A stretch of 64,000 nucleotides of DNA from Actinomycetales bacterium Actino_02 (GTDB lineage Bacteria; Actinomycetota; Actinomycetes; Propionibacteriales; Propionibacteriaceae), in NCBI GenBank assembly GCA_001603275.1, contig LUYM01000030.1, forward strand, positions 186,001-250,000, read 5' to 3'. Position 1 is the stretch's first letter. Every line of letters starts with the position of its first letter. The notes under the pieces are model-generated. The model did not search any database and was not told the origin of the DNA. It saw only the letters and a program-made list of their open reading frames with translations. Below, piece after piece: positions 1 to 9,225 of the stretch. The position numbers and the translations under genes were made by a program.

Positions 1-1061
1 ACCGTGGTCGGAGTCGGGCTCCAGGTGCCCAGATCGACGCCGAGCGCCGTCCCGGCCACCGGCTCCCCGGCGAGACGGACGCCGCTGGCCACGAACACTC
101 CGCGGTAGATCTCGGCGGTTCCCGGTGAGGTCTTCGTGATCGCCAACGCGCCGGAGGTGGCTGTCACGACAACTCGGATCACCGTGTTGTAGTCGGCCGC
201 CACGAGCTGGTAGCTGGCCGCCGTGGCACCGGCGATCGGCGCCTTATTGCGCGTCCACTGGTAGCTGAGCGTTGCTCCGTCCGGCACCCAGGTGCCCGGC
301 ACCGCGGTCAGGGTCAGTCCGACGCGGGGGCTGCCGCCGATGTTGGGATAGCTGCGCGGGGCGGGCAGGAACGGCACCGGCACAGTGGTGCTCTGGTAGG
401 GCCAGGTGGTGCTGTGGGCGCGAGAGATCGTGGGCAGACAGGCCGGTTGCCCGGTCACGCCGCACGGCCCAGTCAGCGGGACGGTCACCGGAACCCCGGT
501 CCACCATGAGGTCTGCTTCATGGCGCCATCCCAGGTCAGTGAGATGTGCACGTGGTTCTTGTGGTTGGCTGTGTACGACCCGCGGCTGGCCATCTTCCGC
601 CAGCCCAGCTCGGGGTAGTAGGTCGACCAGATCCGCTGGTTCCAGATGATGTACATCACACCGAGCCGGCGGGCCACCTCACCATTGTTGGCGGTCATCC
701 ACTTCAGCGCCTGATCGACCCGGGTCCGCTGCGACTTGTACTTGACGTCCATGTGCCAGTCGAGAGCTCGTCCCTCCTTGTGCTCGGAGGTGGTGCCGAC
801 ATTGCAGCCGCGGGAGATGCCCGACGAGCCGCCGCCCCAGGTCGCGATCAGCAGGCTCAGCAGCGCCTTGGTTCCGGGCTTCGCGCTCGGCGTGCACCGG
901 GACTGTGGATCGTAGCCGGGGTGCTGGTCGATGGTGGCACTGGCCAGGGTCTGCGGAGGGTAGGGGCTCTTCGCCACGGCGGAGGGAACCGCCACCGGGC
1001 TCGTCCACAGCAGGACGGTCGCCAGCGCGGCGGCGATGGTTGCGGTCAGGCGTCTGGCCAT
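1..1061 (-). CDS. Secreted LAS-type peptidase-like protein with Ig-like repeats (partial)
   Basis: The reading frame starts at ATG 1061 and stays open to the window edge, so the C-terminus is missing; 353 codons are visible. It opens with a signal peptide (MARRLTATIAAALATVLLW). A peptidase-like domain follows, with the LAS metallopeptidase signature SEHKEGRALDW and a later HVHIS motif; these supply the His, Asp and His that bind zinc in D-Ala-D-Ala peptidases of the M15/LAS group. Next come Ig-like 'YQW' repeats, the last cut off at GTWSPTPT. It is a close paralogue of the neighbour at 1213-2823 on the same strand, 150 bp upstream of it, which suggests tandem duplication. The substrate is unknown; a cell-wall role is inference. 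Confidence 0.72.
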   Translation of the reverse strand, partial: MARRLTATIAAALATVLLWTSPVAVPSAVAKSPYPPQTLASATIDQHPGYDPQSRCTPSAKPGTKALLSLLIATWGGGSSGISRGCNVGTTSEHKEGRALDWHMDVKYKSQRTRVDQALKWMTANNGEVARRLGVMYIIWNQRIWSTYYPELGWRKMASRGSYTANHKNHVHISLTWDGAMKQTSWWTGVPVTVPLTGPCGVTGQPACLPTISRAHSTTWPYQSTTVPVPFLPAPRSYPNIGGSPRVGLTLTAVPGTWVPDGATLSYQWTRNKAPIAGATAASYQLVAADYNTVIRVVVTATSGALAITKTSPGTAEIYRGVFVASGVRLAGEPVAGTALGVDLGTWSPTPTT

Positions 1062-1212
1062 GGCGGCCCTTCCAGCAGGGGGTGGTTGCACCTTACCTAT
1101 CCGAGGAGCGGTGCGACCGGTGTCTGCCATCCCGGGCGAGGTGGCAGTTTGGTGCCGACACTGCCGACTTCCGTCGGAACCAGAGGTCCGACGGTGACCG
1201 CGACGACCAGGG

Positions 1213-2823
1213 TCAGGCCGCGGCCAGCGGGGACGGGTTGGCCGATGCGGTCGGCGCGGGCACCACATTGGCCGGTGCGGACGGGGTGACCTGCGGATCC
1301 GGAGCCGGCGTCGCCGACACCCAGGATGCGGCCACCGGAACGGTCGGCTCGGAGATCACCTTGATCGTCCGGTAGCCCGACTTGGCGGCGGTCACCTTCA
1401 CCGTGATCGCCTTGCCCGCCAGCTCGGCCGACAGCACGAGGGTCGACTTGGTGGCCTTGGAGATGGCGACGCCGTCGGCGTACCACTGGTAGCTCAGCGT
1501 GGACGGCTTGGGCGACCAGGTGCCCACGATCACGCTCAGCTTGGCGCCGGCCACCAGCGAACCGCGCACCTGCGGGATCGGTGCCTTGCTGAACTGGCGC
1601 AGCACCTTGGTCTTGGCCGAGGTGAGGGTCTTGGTCTGGTAGCCGGTGCTGGCCCCGGTCACCTTCACCGAGAGCTGATGCTTGTTGTCGGAGCTCTTCA
1701 CCTTGTAGGTGGCCTTCGTGGCGCCGGAGATCTTCTTGCCGTCGCGCAGCCACTGGTAACGCAGCGTCTCCGGCTCCGGAGCCCACGTGCTCACTCCCGC
1801 GGTGAGGGTGTTGCCCGGCGAGAAGACCCCGGAGATGCTGGCCACTCCGGTGGCGAACTGGGCCAAGGTCACCTTGGCGGTGGCCGCCGAGGTGCGGGTG
1901 GTAGAGCTGCCGCTGGTCGGCTTGGCGGTCACCTGAACCCGCAGCGTCTTGCCGCCGAAGCTGGGCAGAACTTCCAGGGACGCGTCGGTGGCGCCCTCGA
2001 TGGAGGTGCCATCGGCCTGCCACTGGTAGCTGAGTGCTGCGTTGCCGACCGACCAGTTGCCGGTGCTGGCCTGCAGCGTCCGTCCGATCTGGGCGGTGCC
2101 GGTGATCACCGGGACGGCTTTGGGTGCGGCCACGAACTTGGCCGGCACGTAGGTCTCCTGGAATGGCCAGGTCTTGTCGGTGGCCCGCGGGATCACCGGC
2201 AGGCAGCCGGGCTCGCCGGTTCCGCCGCAGCCGCCTTCCAGCGGGACGGTCACCGGGACTCCGGTCCACCAGGACGTCTGCTGGTAGGCGCCGTCCCAGG
2301 TCAGTGAAATGTGGACGTGGTCCTTGTGGTTCGCGGTGTAGGAGCCGCGGTCGGCCTCGTCGCGCCAGCCGCGGTCGGGGGCGTAGGTGGCCCACAGCCG
2401 CTGGTTCCAGATGATGTACATGATCCCGAGCCGGCGGGCGATCTCTCCGTTGTTCGCGGTGATCCAGGTCAGCGCCTTGTCCACCTGAGCGACGTCGGAG
2501 GCGTTCTTCATGTCCATGTGCCAGTCGAGAGCGCGTCCCTCTTTGTGCTCGGAGGTGCCGCCGGTGGTGCACGCCCGCGAGATGCCCGAGGACGATCCGC
2601 CCCAGGTCTTGATCAGCAGGCTGAGTAGCGCGGTGGCGCCGGGCTTGGCGCTGGGCGAGCAGGTGGTTTGCGGCTGGTAACCGGGATGCGCGTCGATCAC
2701 CTTGCTGGACAGGCTGGCCGGAGGAGCCGGGACCGGGTCGGCCGCCTGAGCGGAGGCCGGGACGCTGGCCCACAGCGCGATGCTGGTGAGCACCGCGACG
2801 CCGGCACGGACGAACCTGGACAT
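1213..2823 (-). CDS. Secreted LAS-type peptidase-like protein with three Ig-like YQW repeats
   Basis: The protein has 536 aa. Residues 1-27 are a signal peptide. Residues about 40-190 hold a LAS/M15-like domain with SEHKEGRALDW (His93, Asp100) and DHVHIS (His171 in HxH), the three expected zinc ligands. Three Ig-like repeats follow (about residues 235-500), each with a G-T-L core, a G-x-W-x-P turn, a YQW strand and a final V-x-V-T strand. The tail is rich in Ala, Pro and Ser. It reads away from the divergent secreted-protein gene at 3154. Peptidoglycan peptidase activity is inferred from the motif; the domain may act only in binding. Confidence 0.78.
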   Translation of the reverse strand: MSRFVRAGVAVLTSIALWASVPASAQAADPVPAPPASLSSKVIDAHPGYQPQTTCSPSAKPGATALLSLLIKTWGGSSSGISRACTTGGTSEHKEGRALDWHMDMKNASDVAQVDKALTWITANNGEIARRLGIMYIIWNQRLWATYAPDRGWRDEADRGSYTANHKDHVHISLTWDGAYQQTSWWTGVPVTVPLEGGCGGTGEPGCLPVIPRATDKTWPFQETYVPAKFVAAPKAVPVITGTAQIGRTLQASTGNWSVGNAALSYQWQADGTSIEGATDASLEVLPSFGGKTLRVQVTAKPTSGSSTTRTSAATAKVTLAQFATGVASISGVFSPGNTLTAGVSTWAPEPETLRYQWLRDGKKISGATKATYKVKSSDNKHQLSVKVTGASTGYQTKTLTSAKTKVLRQFSKAPIPQVRGSLVAGAKLSVIVGTWSPKPSTLSYQWYADGVAISKATKSTLVLSAELAGKAITVKVTAAKSGYRTIKVISEPTVPVAASWVSATPAPDPQVTPSAPANVVPAPTASANPSPLAAA

Positions 2824-3153
2824 GCTCTTCTTCCTGATCGGGGGATCTGGTCAGACGCTAAGCGACCGGCGTCGACGGCGTCAGGGCAGCGTGCAGATAT
2901 CCGCAGAGAAGCGGCGTGAACCGCGACCAAGGGTTGAGAGTTCTCCGTTCCTCATTCACGCAGTGGATTGCGTGATGACCACCGCAGACACCGGTCACCC
3001 GTGCGGGGACGTTGCGCGGATTACCCAGGATCACGGCGTCCGCCTCGACGGGCTATCCGGCGGCCGCAATAATGGAGCCACTGGGAAGTCCATCGGGGGA
3101 TGGCGACATACCGTCGCGCCCTTCTGGACGAGGTTTTCGGGGACAGGGGCGGC
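2824..3153. promoter_or_regulatory. Divergent intergenic region with a dyad
   Basis: This 330-bp gap separates two divergently read secreted-protein genes and must hold both promoters. The clearest structure is a dyad at 2953-2977, with arms CATTCACGCA and TGCGTGATG around six bases and one mismatch. It is a candidate operator. I see no convincing gene here; the short reading frames overlap one another and have no recognisable product. Confidence 0.4.
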
Positions 3154-4713
3154 GTGTCCAAGGATCGAGCTTCAACGGCGGTGACCGGGCTGCGCGCTGC
3201 GCTGATCTCCCTGATCGGACTGGCTTTCGCCGTCTCGGGGACGGCCGCACCGGCGGTCGCGTCCGGCTATGCCGAAATCCATGGTGTGGTCACCGTTCCG
3301 GGCGGAGCGGTCGCGAAGAATGCCCAGGTTTGTCTTTTCGCGGAGCCATCCACCGGGTGGCCCGATGAATGCAGCTCCACCGATTCGGCGGGCACATTCC
3401 GCTTTGCCGGATTGGCCCCGGGCAGCTATTCGCTGTCGGCGTCCGCGCAGGGTTACGTGACCAGCTACTCCGGTGGGAGTCCGTATCTGAAGAACCGGGC
3501 GCCTTTCGAGGTGGCTGGGGGCCAGTCGAGCGCCCAGGATGTGCAGCTGCGCTCGGGTGCCATGATTACCGGCCGCGTGGTGGACAGCGCCGGACGTCCG
3601 TTCAGCTCCGATCTGCGGCTCAGCCTGCGCGGCCCGGCCGAGGATCCGAAGCCGGGTGCCGAGCTGCAGCCGGGGGCGTCGGCCGATGGGCGCAGGCCGT
3701 TCGGCTTCGGCCCCGTCCCCGACGGCACCTACCGGGTTGTGGCCGAATCGACCATCACCTGCACACCGCAGCAGGTGGACCCTTGCCAGTGGACTGAGGC
3801 CGTGGTCGTGGTGGCCGGTGGTCGGGCGCTCAGCCGGCCCACGTTGCGGCTGACCGGTGGCACCGGATTCACCGGCATGGTGAGCTTCCCCGGCGCAGCC
3901 GGCAGCGATCCGGCGCCCAGCCGGCTCTATCAACTCGACGTGTACAACCGATCCGGCTCGCTGGTTCGCTCCGGCGTCTACGAAGCCGCCACCGTGAAGG
4001 GGACGGCGCTGGTCGGCCGCTACCGGTTGGATCTGGATCCGGGCCGCTACCAGTTGCGCTTCACGCCGGTGGACGGCACTGCCAGCTACTGCCTGGGCTG
4101 CGCCGGCGGCGTGCGAACCAAGACCGGACGACTGCTCAATCTGGGCACGATCACGTTGTCGGGCCCGGTGCGTGCGCTCAGTACCGGCGGCGTCCGGATC
4201 GACGGCAGTGCGGTGGTCGGCCAGACGCTCAGCGTGGTGGCCACCGGCTGGCCGCTCGGTGCCGAGCTGCAGTACCAGTGGTACCGCGACGGGCACCGAA
4301 TCCGCGGGGCTACCCAAGCGACGCGGGTGCTGACCGCAAGTGATCTGCATCGACGGATCTCGGTCCGAGTGCGGGGCAGCCTGGGCGGGGCCCGTTCGGT
4401 CCAGGTGACCGCACGGCTGGGCTCCCGGGTGAGCCGGGGACAGATCGTGGCCGGCACAGCGGAGATCGCCGGGACGGCCGCGGTCGGCCAAGTGCTCACC
4501 GTGACGAATGCCGGCTGGCAGCCGTCCGGAGTGCACCTGCACTACCGCTGGCTGCGCGACGGGCATTCGATCCGGCGGGCCACTCACGCCGGCTACCGGT
4601 TGAGTGCCGCCGACCTGAACCATCAGATCTCGGTTCGGGTCACTGGTACGGCCCGCGGCTATCACTCGGCCACGGTGATCTCGGCGCCGGTCGGCGTCAC
4701 AGCGGTCGGCTGA
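3154..4713 (+). CDS. Secreted protein with carboxypeptidase-regulatory-like domains and two YQW repeats
   Basis: I chose the GTG at 3154 because AGGGGC lies just upstream and a signal peptide follows at once (ALISLIGLAFAVSGTAAPA). A start at 3100 would put 18 residues before it. The 519-aa product has beta-sandwich segments of the carboxypeptidase-regulatory type (HGVVTVPGGAVAKNAQVCL; FRFAGLAPGSYSLSASAQGY; ITGRVVDSAGRPF), which resemble CnaB-like spacer domains. Two Ig-like repeats at the C-terminus contain YQWYRDG and YRWLRDG. There is no LPXTG motif or transmembrane anchor, so it is probably released or loosely held at the surface. The function is unknown. Confidence 0.72.
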   Translation: MSKDRASTAVTGLRAALISLIGLAFAVSGTAAPAVASGYAEIHGVVTVPGGAVAKNAQVCLFAEPSTGWPDECSSTDSAGTFRFAGLAPGSYSLSASAQGYVTSYSGGSPYLKNRAPFEVAGGQSSAQDVQLRSGAMITGRVVDSAGRPFSSDLRLSLRGPAEDPKPGAELQPGASADGRRPFGFGPVPDGTYRVVAESTITCTPQQVDPCQWTEAVVVVAGGRALSRPTLRLTGGTGFTGMVSFPGAAGSDPAPSRLYQLDVYNRSGSLVRSGVYEAATVKGTALVGRYRLDLDPGRYQLRFTPVDGTASYCLGCAGGVRTKTGRLLNLGTITLSGPVRALSTGGVRIDGSAVVGQTLSVVATGWPLGAELQYQWYRDGHRIRGATQATRVLTASDLHRRISVRVRGSLGGARSVQVTARLGSRVSRGQIVAGTAEIAGTAAVGQVLTVTNAGWQPSGVHLHYRWLRDGHSIRRATHAGYRLSAADLNHQISVRVTGTARGYHSATVISAPVGVTAVG

Positions 4714-4856
4714 GCGGCATGGCGGCCGAGACCCGGGCTGGCGATCCGCTCGTCGCGGACATTCGGCGGGGGTCGCTGGCTACAGTTCTGACCAGGTTCT
4801 GGCGGGAGTGCTGAATTCGCTCGACTGTGTTTCGAGGGGTTGACTGGGGGGTCTTG

Positions 4857-7286
4857 ATGCAGCGTTTTCTGCGGGCGGCGGTAGCCGTCCTCGCCGTGCT
4901 CGGCCTGACGGTGGCCACGGCCCCGTCCGCGGTCGCCGCGGATCCGATGATCACGTTCACCGTCTCGGGCGCCAGTAGCACGGTGGTGGAGTTCTGCAAG
5001 TGGGTGGACTCGTCCTACGACTGCAACCAAGGTCCCGAGGACCTGTATCCGACCAACGGCGTTCAGTACTCCCAACCCATGACCCAGCTCGCCGCCGGCG
5101 AGAAGTATGCGGTGCGAGTGCGGAAGAGCAACTACTGGACGCTGTGGTGGCACGAGTCCGGGATCAGCACGGTGAAGCCGACGAGTACGGCCGCGGGGGA
5201 GTACGTGAGCGCCGGCGCGAGCTCGATCGACCTGGGCACCTTCACCATGAAGTCGATCAAGTACCTGACCGGCACTGTCACTAGCAGCACAGGCACTCCG
5301 CTGGACGGCATCGAGATCGGCATCTACGCCAACCTGTCGGCAGTGACCGCCGGCACCCCGCTCACCGGGCTGTTCACCACCGGCGACGGCGCGTCCTCGG
5401 GTGGCTTCAATCTGGCAATTCCCTATACGGCCCCCGGCACCTATCGGGTGGCCTTGAAGGACCCGCTCGGCGTCTACGCACAGACCACGGCGTCGGTCAG
5501 CCTGCCCGCCGCGGACACCACGCAGGACTTCAGCCTCGAATTCGAGGACGGCACGGTCTCCGTCGGTGGCACTGTGGCTCTCGGGGGTGGCGTGAATCCG
5601 TCCGGAGTGTCAGTGGACGCCTTCCTCTGGTCGGGAACTGCCTGGGAGCCGTTCGTCTCTGCCGACAGCGGCTCGGATGGCAGCTACCAGCTGGCGATCA
5701 CGCAGGGTCGCACGTTTACGCTGCGCTTCAGCAAGTCCGGCTATCGGACGACGTGGCTGGGTGGTACAGCCCCCGGCGAACCGACCGACACCAACAGCCG
5801 GGTGGCGAACTTTCTGACCAGCATCGACACCGTCACCCTGGCGCAGTGGACGTCCGCCTTCGGCAGTGTTGCCGGGCAGAACCTCGATGTCTGCAAGCTG
5901 AACACGCTTGCCTCGGCCACGCCCGAGCCGCTCGACCTGGGCTTCACGGCCGGCTTCTACGGGAAGACCGGCAGTCGGATCTATGTCACCGACAAGGGCT
6001 TCGTCTACCTGTCCGATACGGCCGTTTCGGACCTGGACAACCTGGTCCAGGTAGCCGATCTGGCCAAGTGGACCGGGGTGCCGATCGTGGCTCCGCTCTG
6101 GTTCGACGGCGATCTCAGCGGATCGGTGGCCGACTCGGTCACCTATGGCTCCGACGGCAGCACCGCCTGCATTCGCTGGAACGATGTCGGCCACAGCACC
6201 GGGGACGACAGTGCACCGAACACCTTCCAGCTGATCATCGAGTCCACGGCCACGGCGCCCGGCCGCTCGTCCGGTGACGTCGACCTGACCTTCAACTACG
6301 ACCAGGTGTTGTGGGATGACTCCGGCTCGGCTCGGGTCGGCTACACCGCCGGTGACAAGGTCAGCTCCCACCGCTGGGTGAGCGCGGACTCGGCCAGCGC
6401 GCAGGGCACCATCCTCGACGGTGGCACCAGCCCGCTGATCGCGGGCTCGGCCGGGGGCACCACCCCGGGTCGCTACCGCTTCGAGATCCACAACGCCCTG
6501 GTGGCCAGCACCGCCGCCTCGATCAGCGGCACAGCGCTGGTCGGGACCACGCTGCGAGTGAACCCGGGCACCTGGTCGCCGACCCCGGACTCGCTCAGCT
6601 ACCAGTGGCTGCTGGCCGGCAAGCAGGTCTCCACCTCGTCCAGCTACAAGGTGCCGAGCAAGAGCGAAGGCAAGCTGGTCACGCTGACGGTCACCGCGAA
6701 GCGGGCCGGGCTCAGCGACGTCAGCTCGTCGGTGACGACACCGGTGCTGCGGAAGTTCAGCAAGTCGTCCACCCCGAAGATCTACGGGACGGTCAAGGTC
6801 GGCTCGACGCTGACCGCGAAGGCGGGCAGCTGGTCGCCCAAGCCATCCCTGAGGTATCAGTGGTACCGGGGCAGCGCGGCCATCTCGGGCGCCACCAGCT
6901 CGAAGTACAAGGTGCAGCTGACCGACGTCGGCGCGAAGCTGACCGTTCGGGTCACCGGTTCCCGGTCCGGCTATCTCGCGATCACCAAGGGGTCCAAGTC
7001 GACCAAGACCGTCCCGCTGGCCACCATGTCGGCGGCCACCCCGAAGATCGTCGGGACGGCCAAGATCGGTCAGACCCTGAGCGTGGTGAAGGGCACCTGG
7101 ACCGCGGGGGCCAGCCTGAGCGTCCGCTGGTACCGCTCCGGCAAGACCATCGACGGTGCCACCGGCGACAGCTACCTGCTGCAGGCCGCTGACAAGGGAA
7201 AGACGATCACGGTGAAAGTGACCGGCACCCTGGCCAGCTACCAGACCACCAGCAAGACGTCGAAGGCCACTTCGAAGGTCTCCTGA
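4857..7286 (+). CDS. Large secreted protein: regulatory-like domains, nidogen-like domain, three YQW repeats
   Basis: ATG 4857 follows a GGGGGG stretch and begins a clean signal peptide (MQRFLRAAVAVLAVLGLTVA); a frame from 4827 adds ten residues with no support. The product has 809 aa. The first half holds carboxypeptidase-regulatory-like segments. Residues about 340-550 look like a NIDO (nidogen) domain, with NTFQLIIE, DVDLTFNYDQVLW and ARVGYTAG. The C-terminal third is three Ig-like repeats (SYQWLLAG, RYQWYRG, VRWYRSG). NIDO domains usually occur in extracellular adhesive proteins, so a surface or matrix role is likely but not shown. No cell-wall anchor is visible. Confidence 0.73.
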   Translation: MQRFLRAAVAVLAVLGLTVATAPSAVAADPMITFTVSGASSTVVEFCKWVDSSYDCNQGPEDLYPTNGVQYSQPMTQLAAGEKYAVRVRKSNYWTLWWHESGISTVKPTSTAAGEYVSAGASSIDLGTFTMKSIKYLTGTVTSSTGTPLDGIEIGIYANLSAVTAGTPLTGLFTTGDGASSGGFNLAIPYTAPGTYRVALKDPLGVYAQTTASVSLPAADTTQDFSLEFEDGTVSVGGTVALGGGVNPSGVSVDAFLWSGTAWEPFVSADSGSDGSYQLAITQGRTFTLRFSKSGYRTTWLGGTAPGEPTDTNSRVANFLTSIDTVTLAQWTSAFGSVAGQNLDVCKLNTLASATPEPLDLGFTAGFYGKTGSRIYVTDKGFVYLSDTAVSDLDNLVQVADLAKWTGVPIVAPLWFDGDLSGSVADSVTYGSDGSTACIRWNDVGHSTGDDSAPNTFQLIIESTATAPGRSSGDVDLTFNYDQVLWDDSGSARVGYTAGDKVSSHRWVSADSASAQGTILDGGTSPLIAGSAGGTTPGRYRFEIHNALVASTAASISGTALVGTTLRVNPGTWSPTPDSLSYQWLLAGKQVSTSSSYKVPSKSEGKLVTLTVTAKRAGLSDVSSSVTTPVLRKFSKSSTPKIYGTVKVGSTLTAKAGSWSPKPSLRYQWYRGSAAISGATSSKYKVQLTDVGAKLTVRVTGSRSGYLAITKGSKSTKTVPLATMSAATPKIVGTAKIGQTLSVVKGTWTAGASLSVRWYRSGKTIDGATGDSYLLQAADKGKTITVKVTGTLASYQTTSKTSKATSKVS

Positions 7287-7390
7287 GCGGTGCTGCGCGC
7301 CCGGTCGACTGCGGCCACTGATTCGCCTCGCGGAGTCCGCGGACGGTAGAGTTGCCCGTCGGTTGCCATTCGTGGCGGCTGATTGATACG

Positions 7391-7437
7391 CCCTCCTGCC
7401 ACGGGAAGCGCCCGTGGCCGCTCTAGACCAGAGGAGG
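7391..7437 (+). promoter_or_regulatory. Putative S6:S18-type autoregulatory leader of rpsF
   Basis: A perfect 8-bp hairpin, GCCACGGG-AAGCG-CCCGTGGC, occupies 7398-7418 and is followed directly by CCG (7418-7420). CCTCCT at 7392-7397 is exactly complementary to the Shine-Dalgarno AGGAGG at 7432-7437. The leader can therefore fold with an outer stem that hides the ribosome binding site and an inner hairpin. This resembles known rpsF leaders bound by the S6:S18 complex. A TAGAGT -10-like box lies at 7347-7352. The fold was read by eye, not computed. Confidence 0.55.
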
Positions 7438-7449
7438 TGGAGTTCGCGT

Positions 7450-7740
7450 ATGCGCAAGTACGAAGTCGTAGTGATCATTGATCCCGACGTCGACGACCGC
7501 CAGGTGAACGGCTTGCTGGATAAGCCGCTGGCCGGACTCACCAAGGCCGGTGGCACTGTGGACGAGATTGATGTGTGGGGTCGGCGTCGCCTGGCCTACC
7601 AGATCAAGAAGAAGTCCGAAGGCATCTACGCCGTGGTCAATGTGACCGCAGAGCCGGACGTGGTGAAGGAACTGGATCGTCAGTTCACCCTCAATGAGCA
7701 GATCCTGCGGACGAAGGTCATCCGCCCGGATTTGCACTGA
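7450..7740 (+). CDS. rpsF: 30S ribosomal protein S6
   Basis: The 96-aa product begins [16 protein letters not shown], the canonical S6 start, and has [22 protein letters not shown], the conserved core that contacts S18 and 16S rRNA. ATG 7450 is preceded by AGGAGG; an upstream in-frame start at 7414 lies inside the leader hairpin and is not used. It heads the usual rpsF-ssb-rpsR-rplI cluster. Expression is probably controlled by the leader at 7391-7437, through which the S6:S18 complex could block its own translation. Confidence 0.97.
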   Translation: MRKYEVVVIIDPDVDDRQVNGLLDKPLAGLTKAGGTVDEIDVWGRRRLAYQIKKKSEGIYAVVNVTAEPDVVKELDRQFTLNEQILRTKVIRPDLH

Positions 7741-7822
7741 CGCTTGCTGAACCCCTTCCCGCCTGTCGGTAGCAACTGAGAGGCTGTGAGGGACAAGCGA
7801 AGTCCGATCGAAAGACTGAAAC

Positions 7823-8311
7823 ATGGCTGGCGAGACTCTCATCACCGTGGTCGGCAACCTGACCGCCGACCCGGAACTGCGGTTCACCCCTTCGGGGGCT
7901 CCCGTAGCTAACTTCACCGTCGCTTCGACGCCGCGCACCTTTGACCGGGCCAGCGGCGAGTGGAAGGACGGCGACGCCATGTTCCTCAACTGCGCCGTAT
8001 GGCGCCAGCCGGCCGAGAACGTCGCCGAATCCCTGACCAAGGGGATGCGCGTGATCGTCCAGGGCCGACTGCGGTCGCGCAGCTACGAAACCCGCGAGGG
8101 TGAGAAGCGCACCGTGTTCGAGGTCGAGGTCGAAGAGGTCGGTCCCTCGCTGAGGTACGCGACGGCGAAGGTCACCAGGTCTTCGTCGGGCAACTTCGGC
8201 GGCGGCTCCGCTGGCGGTGGCTCCTCATGGGGCAACTCCGGTGGGTCGCAGGAGCGGACGGCTGGAGCCGACCCCTGGGCGTCCGCCCAGAGCGAGGAAC
8301 CCCCGTTCTGA
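7823..8311 (+). CDS. ssb: Single-stranded DNA-binding protein
   Basis: This 162-aa SSB has the N-terminal OB fold ([19 protein letters not shown], then [18 protein letters not shown]) that binds single-stranded DNA as a tetramer. A Gly/Ser-rich flexible linker follows (about residues 115-145), and the acidic tip EEPPF recruits replication and repair partners. It lies between rpsF and rpsR, as in most bacteria. The 82-bp gap after rpsF is large enough for its own regulation, although co-transcription is usual. Confidence 0.97.
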   Translation: MAGETLITVVGNLTADPELRFTPSGAPVANFTVASTPRTFDRASGEWKDGDAMFLNCAVWRQPAENVAESLTKGMRVIVQGRLRSRSYETREGEKRTVFEVEVEEVGPSLRYATAKVTRSSSGNFGGGSAGGGSSWGNSGGSQERTAGADPWASAQSEEPPF

Positions 8312-8385
8312 TCCGCACGGCATCGCACCGCGGTGCCGCGTCATTCCGGCGTGAGCCGGGCTTTCGGTATTAGGAGAGCACCACA

Positions 8386-8625
8386 ATGGCCCAACAACGT
8401 AAGCCTATGAAATCGTCGAAGAAGGTTGCCCCGGCGAAGTCCATTCGCATCGGCAACATCGACTACAAGGACACCGCCACGCTGCGGAGGTTCATCTCCG
8501 AGCGCGGCAAGATCCGCGCCCGTCGTGTCACCGGCCTCTCGGTGCAGGAGCAGCGCAAGGTTGCGATCGCCGTCAAGAACGCGCGTGAGCTGGCCCTGCT
8601 GCCCTACGCCTCGACCTCTCGCTGA
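8386..8625 (+). CDS. rpsR: 30S ribosomal protein S18
   Basis: The 79-aa basic protein contains [20 protein letters not shown] and the tail ARELALLPY, both diagnostic for S18, which pairs with S6 on the 30S platform. AGGAGAG lies about ten bases before the ATG. No zinc-binding Cys cluster is present, so it is the cysteine-free form of S18. It is followed 15 bp later by rplI, consistent with one transcript. Confidence 0.97.
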   Translation: MAQQRKPMKSSKKVAPAKSIRIGNIDYKDTATLRRFISERGKIRARRVTGLSVQEQRKVAIAVKNARELALLPYASTSR

Positions 8626-8640
8626 TAAGGGGGATTACAG

Positions 8641-9087
8641 ATGAAGTTGATTCTGACTGCCCCTGTCGAGCACCTGGGCGTCCCCGGCGACATCGTCGAG
8701 GTCAAGGACGGCTACGGCCGTAACTTCCTGCTGCCGCGTGGCCACGCGATCAGCTGGACCCGTGGCGCGGAGAAGCAGATCGATGGCATCAAGCGGGCGC
8801 GTGACGCCCGTGAGATCCGCGGCACCGAGCATGCCGTCCAGGTTCGTGAGCAGCTGGAGGCCCTCGAGGTCACCCTGCCCGCGCGCGCTGGCGATGCCGG
8901 CAAGCTGTTCGGCGCGGTCACCGCTGCCGAGATCGCGCTCGCGGTGAAGAAGGCCGGTGGCCCGGCCCTCGACAAGCGCTCGATCGAGATCGCCAAGCCG
9001 ATCAAGACTGTTGGCAAGCACACCGTCGGCATCAAGCTGACTGCCGGTGTGGTCGCCCACATCAGTGTGGGTGTTGTCGCAGCCTGA
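8641..9087 (+). CDS. rplI: 50S ribosomal protein L9
   Basis: The 148-aa L9 has the N-terminal 23S rRNA-binding domain [36 protein letters not shown], given here as a domain spanning residues 1-36, then the long connecting helix and a C-terminal domain ending VGVVAA. Its length fits the family. GGGGGATT precedes the ATG. It is the last gene of the cluster and is followed by a strong hairpin at 9102-9129. The replicative helicase gene dnaB, often next in other genomes, is absent. Confidence 0.97.
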   Translation: MKLILTAPVEHLGVPGDIVEVKDGYGRNFLLPRGHAISWTRGAEKQIDGIKRARDAREIRGTEHAVQVREQLEALEVTLPARAGDAGKLFGAVTAAEIALAVKKAGGPALDKRSIEIAKPIKTVGKHTVGIKLTAGVVAHISVGVVAA

Positions 9088-9101
9088 GTAGCTGTTCAGT
9101 T

Positions 9102-9129
9102 GCGCCGGTCGTCCTCGGACGGCCGGCGC
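9102..9129 (+). terminator. Hairpin after rplI
   Basis: Thirteen-base arms (GCGCCGGTCGTCC against GGACGGCCGGCGC) pair with a single G-U and a tiny loop, starting 14 bp after the rplI stop. There is no strong U-tract, as is common for terminators in high-GC actinobacteria. Confidence 0.6.
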
Positions 9130-9225
9130 TACTGCGTTATGGGCACCACAACAAGTCGGTGGCTTTTGCCTACCTTGTGAATCGCCTCTTCCCGTGCGGC
9201 TGTCGGCACCTCTACCCTCATCGGT

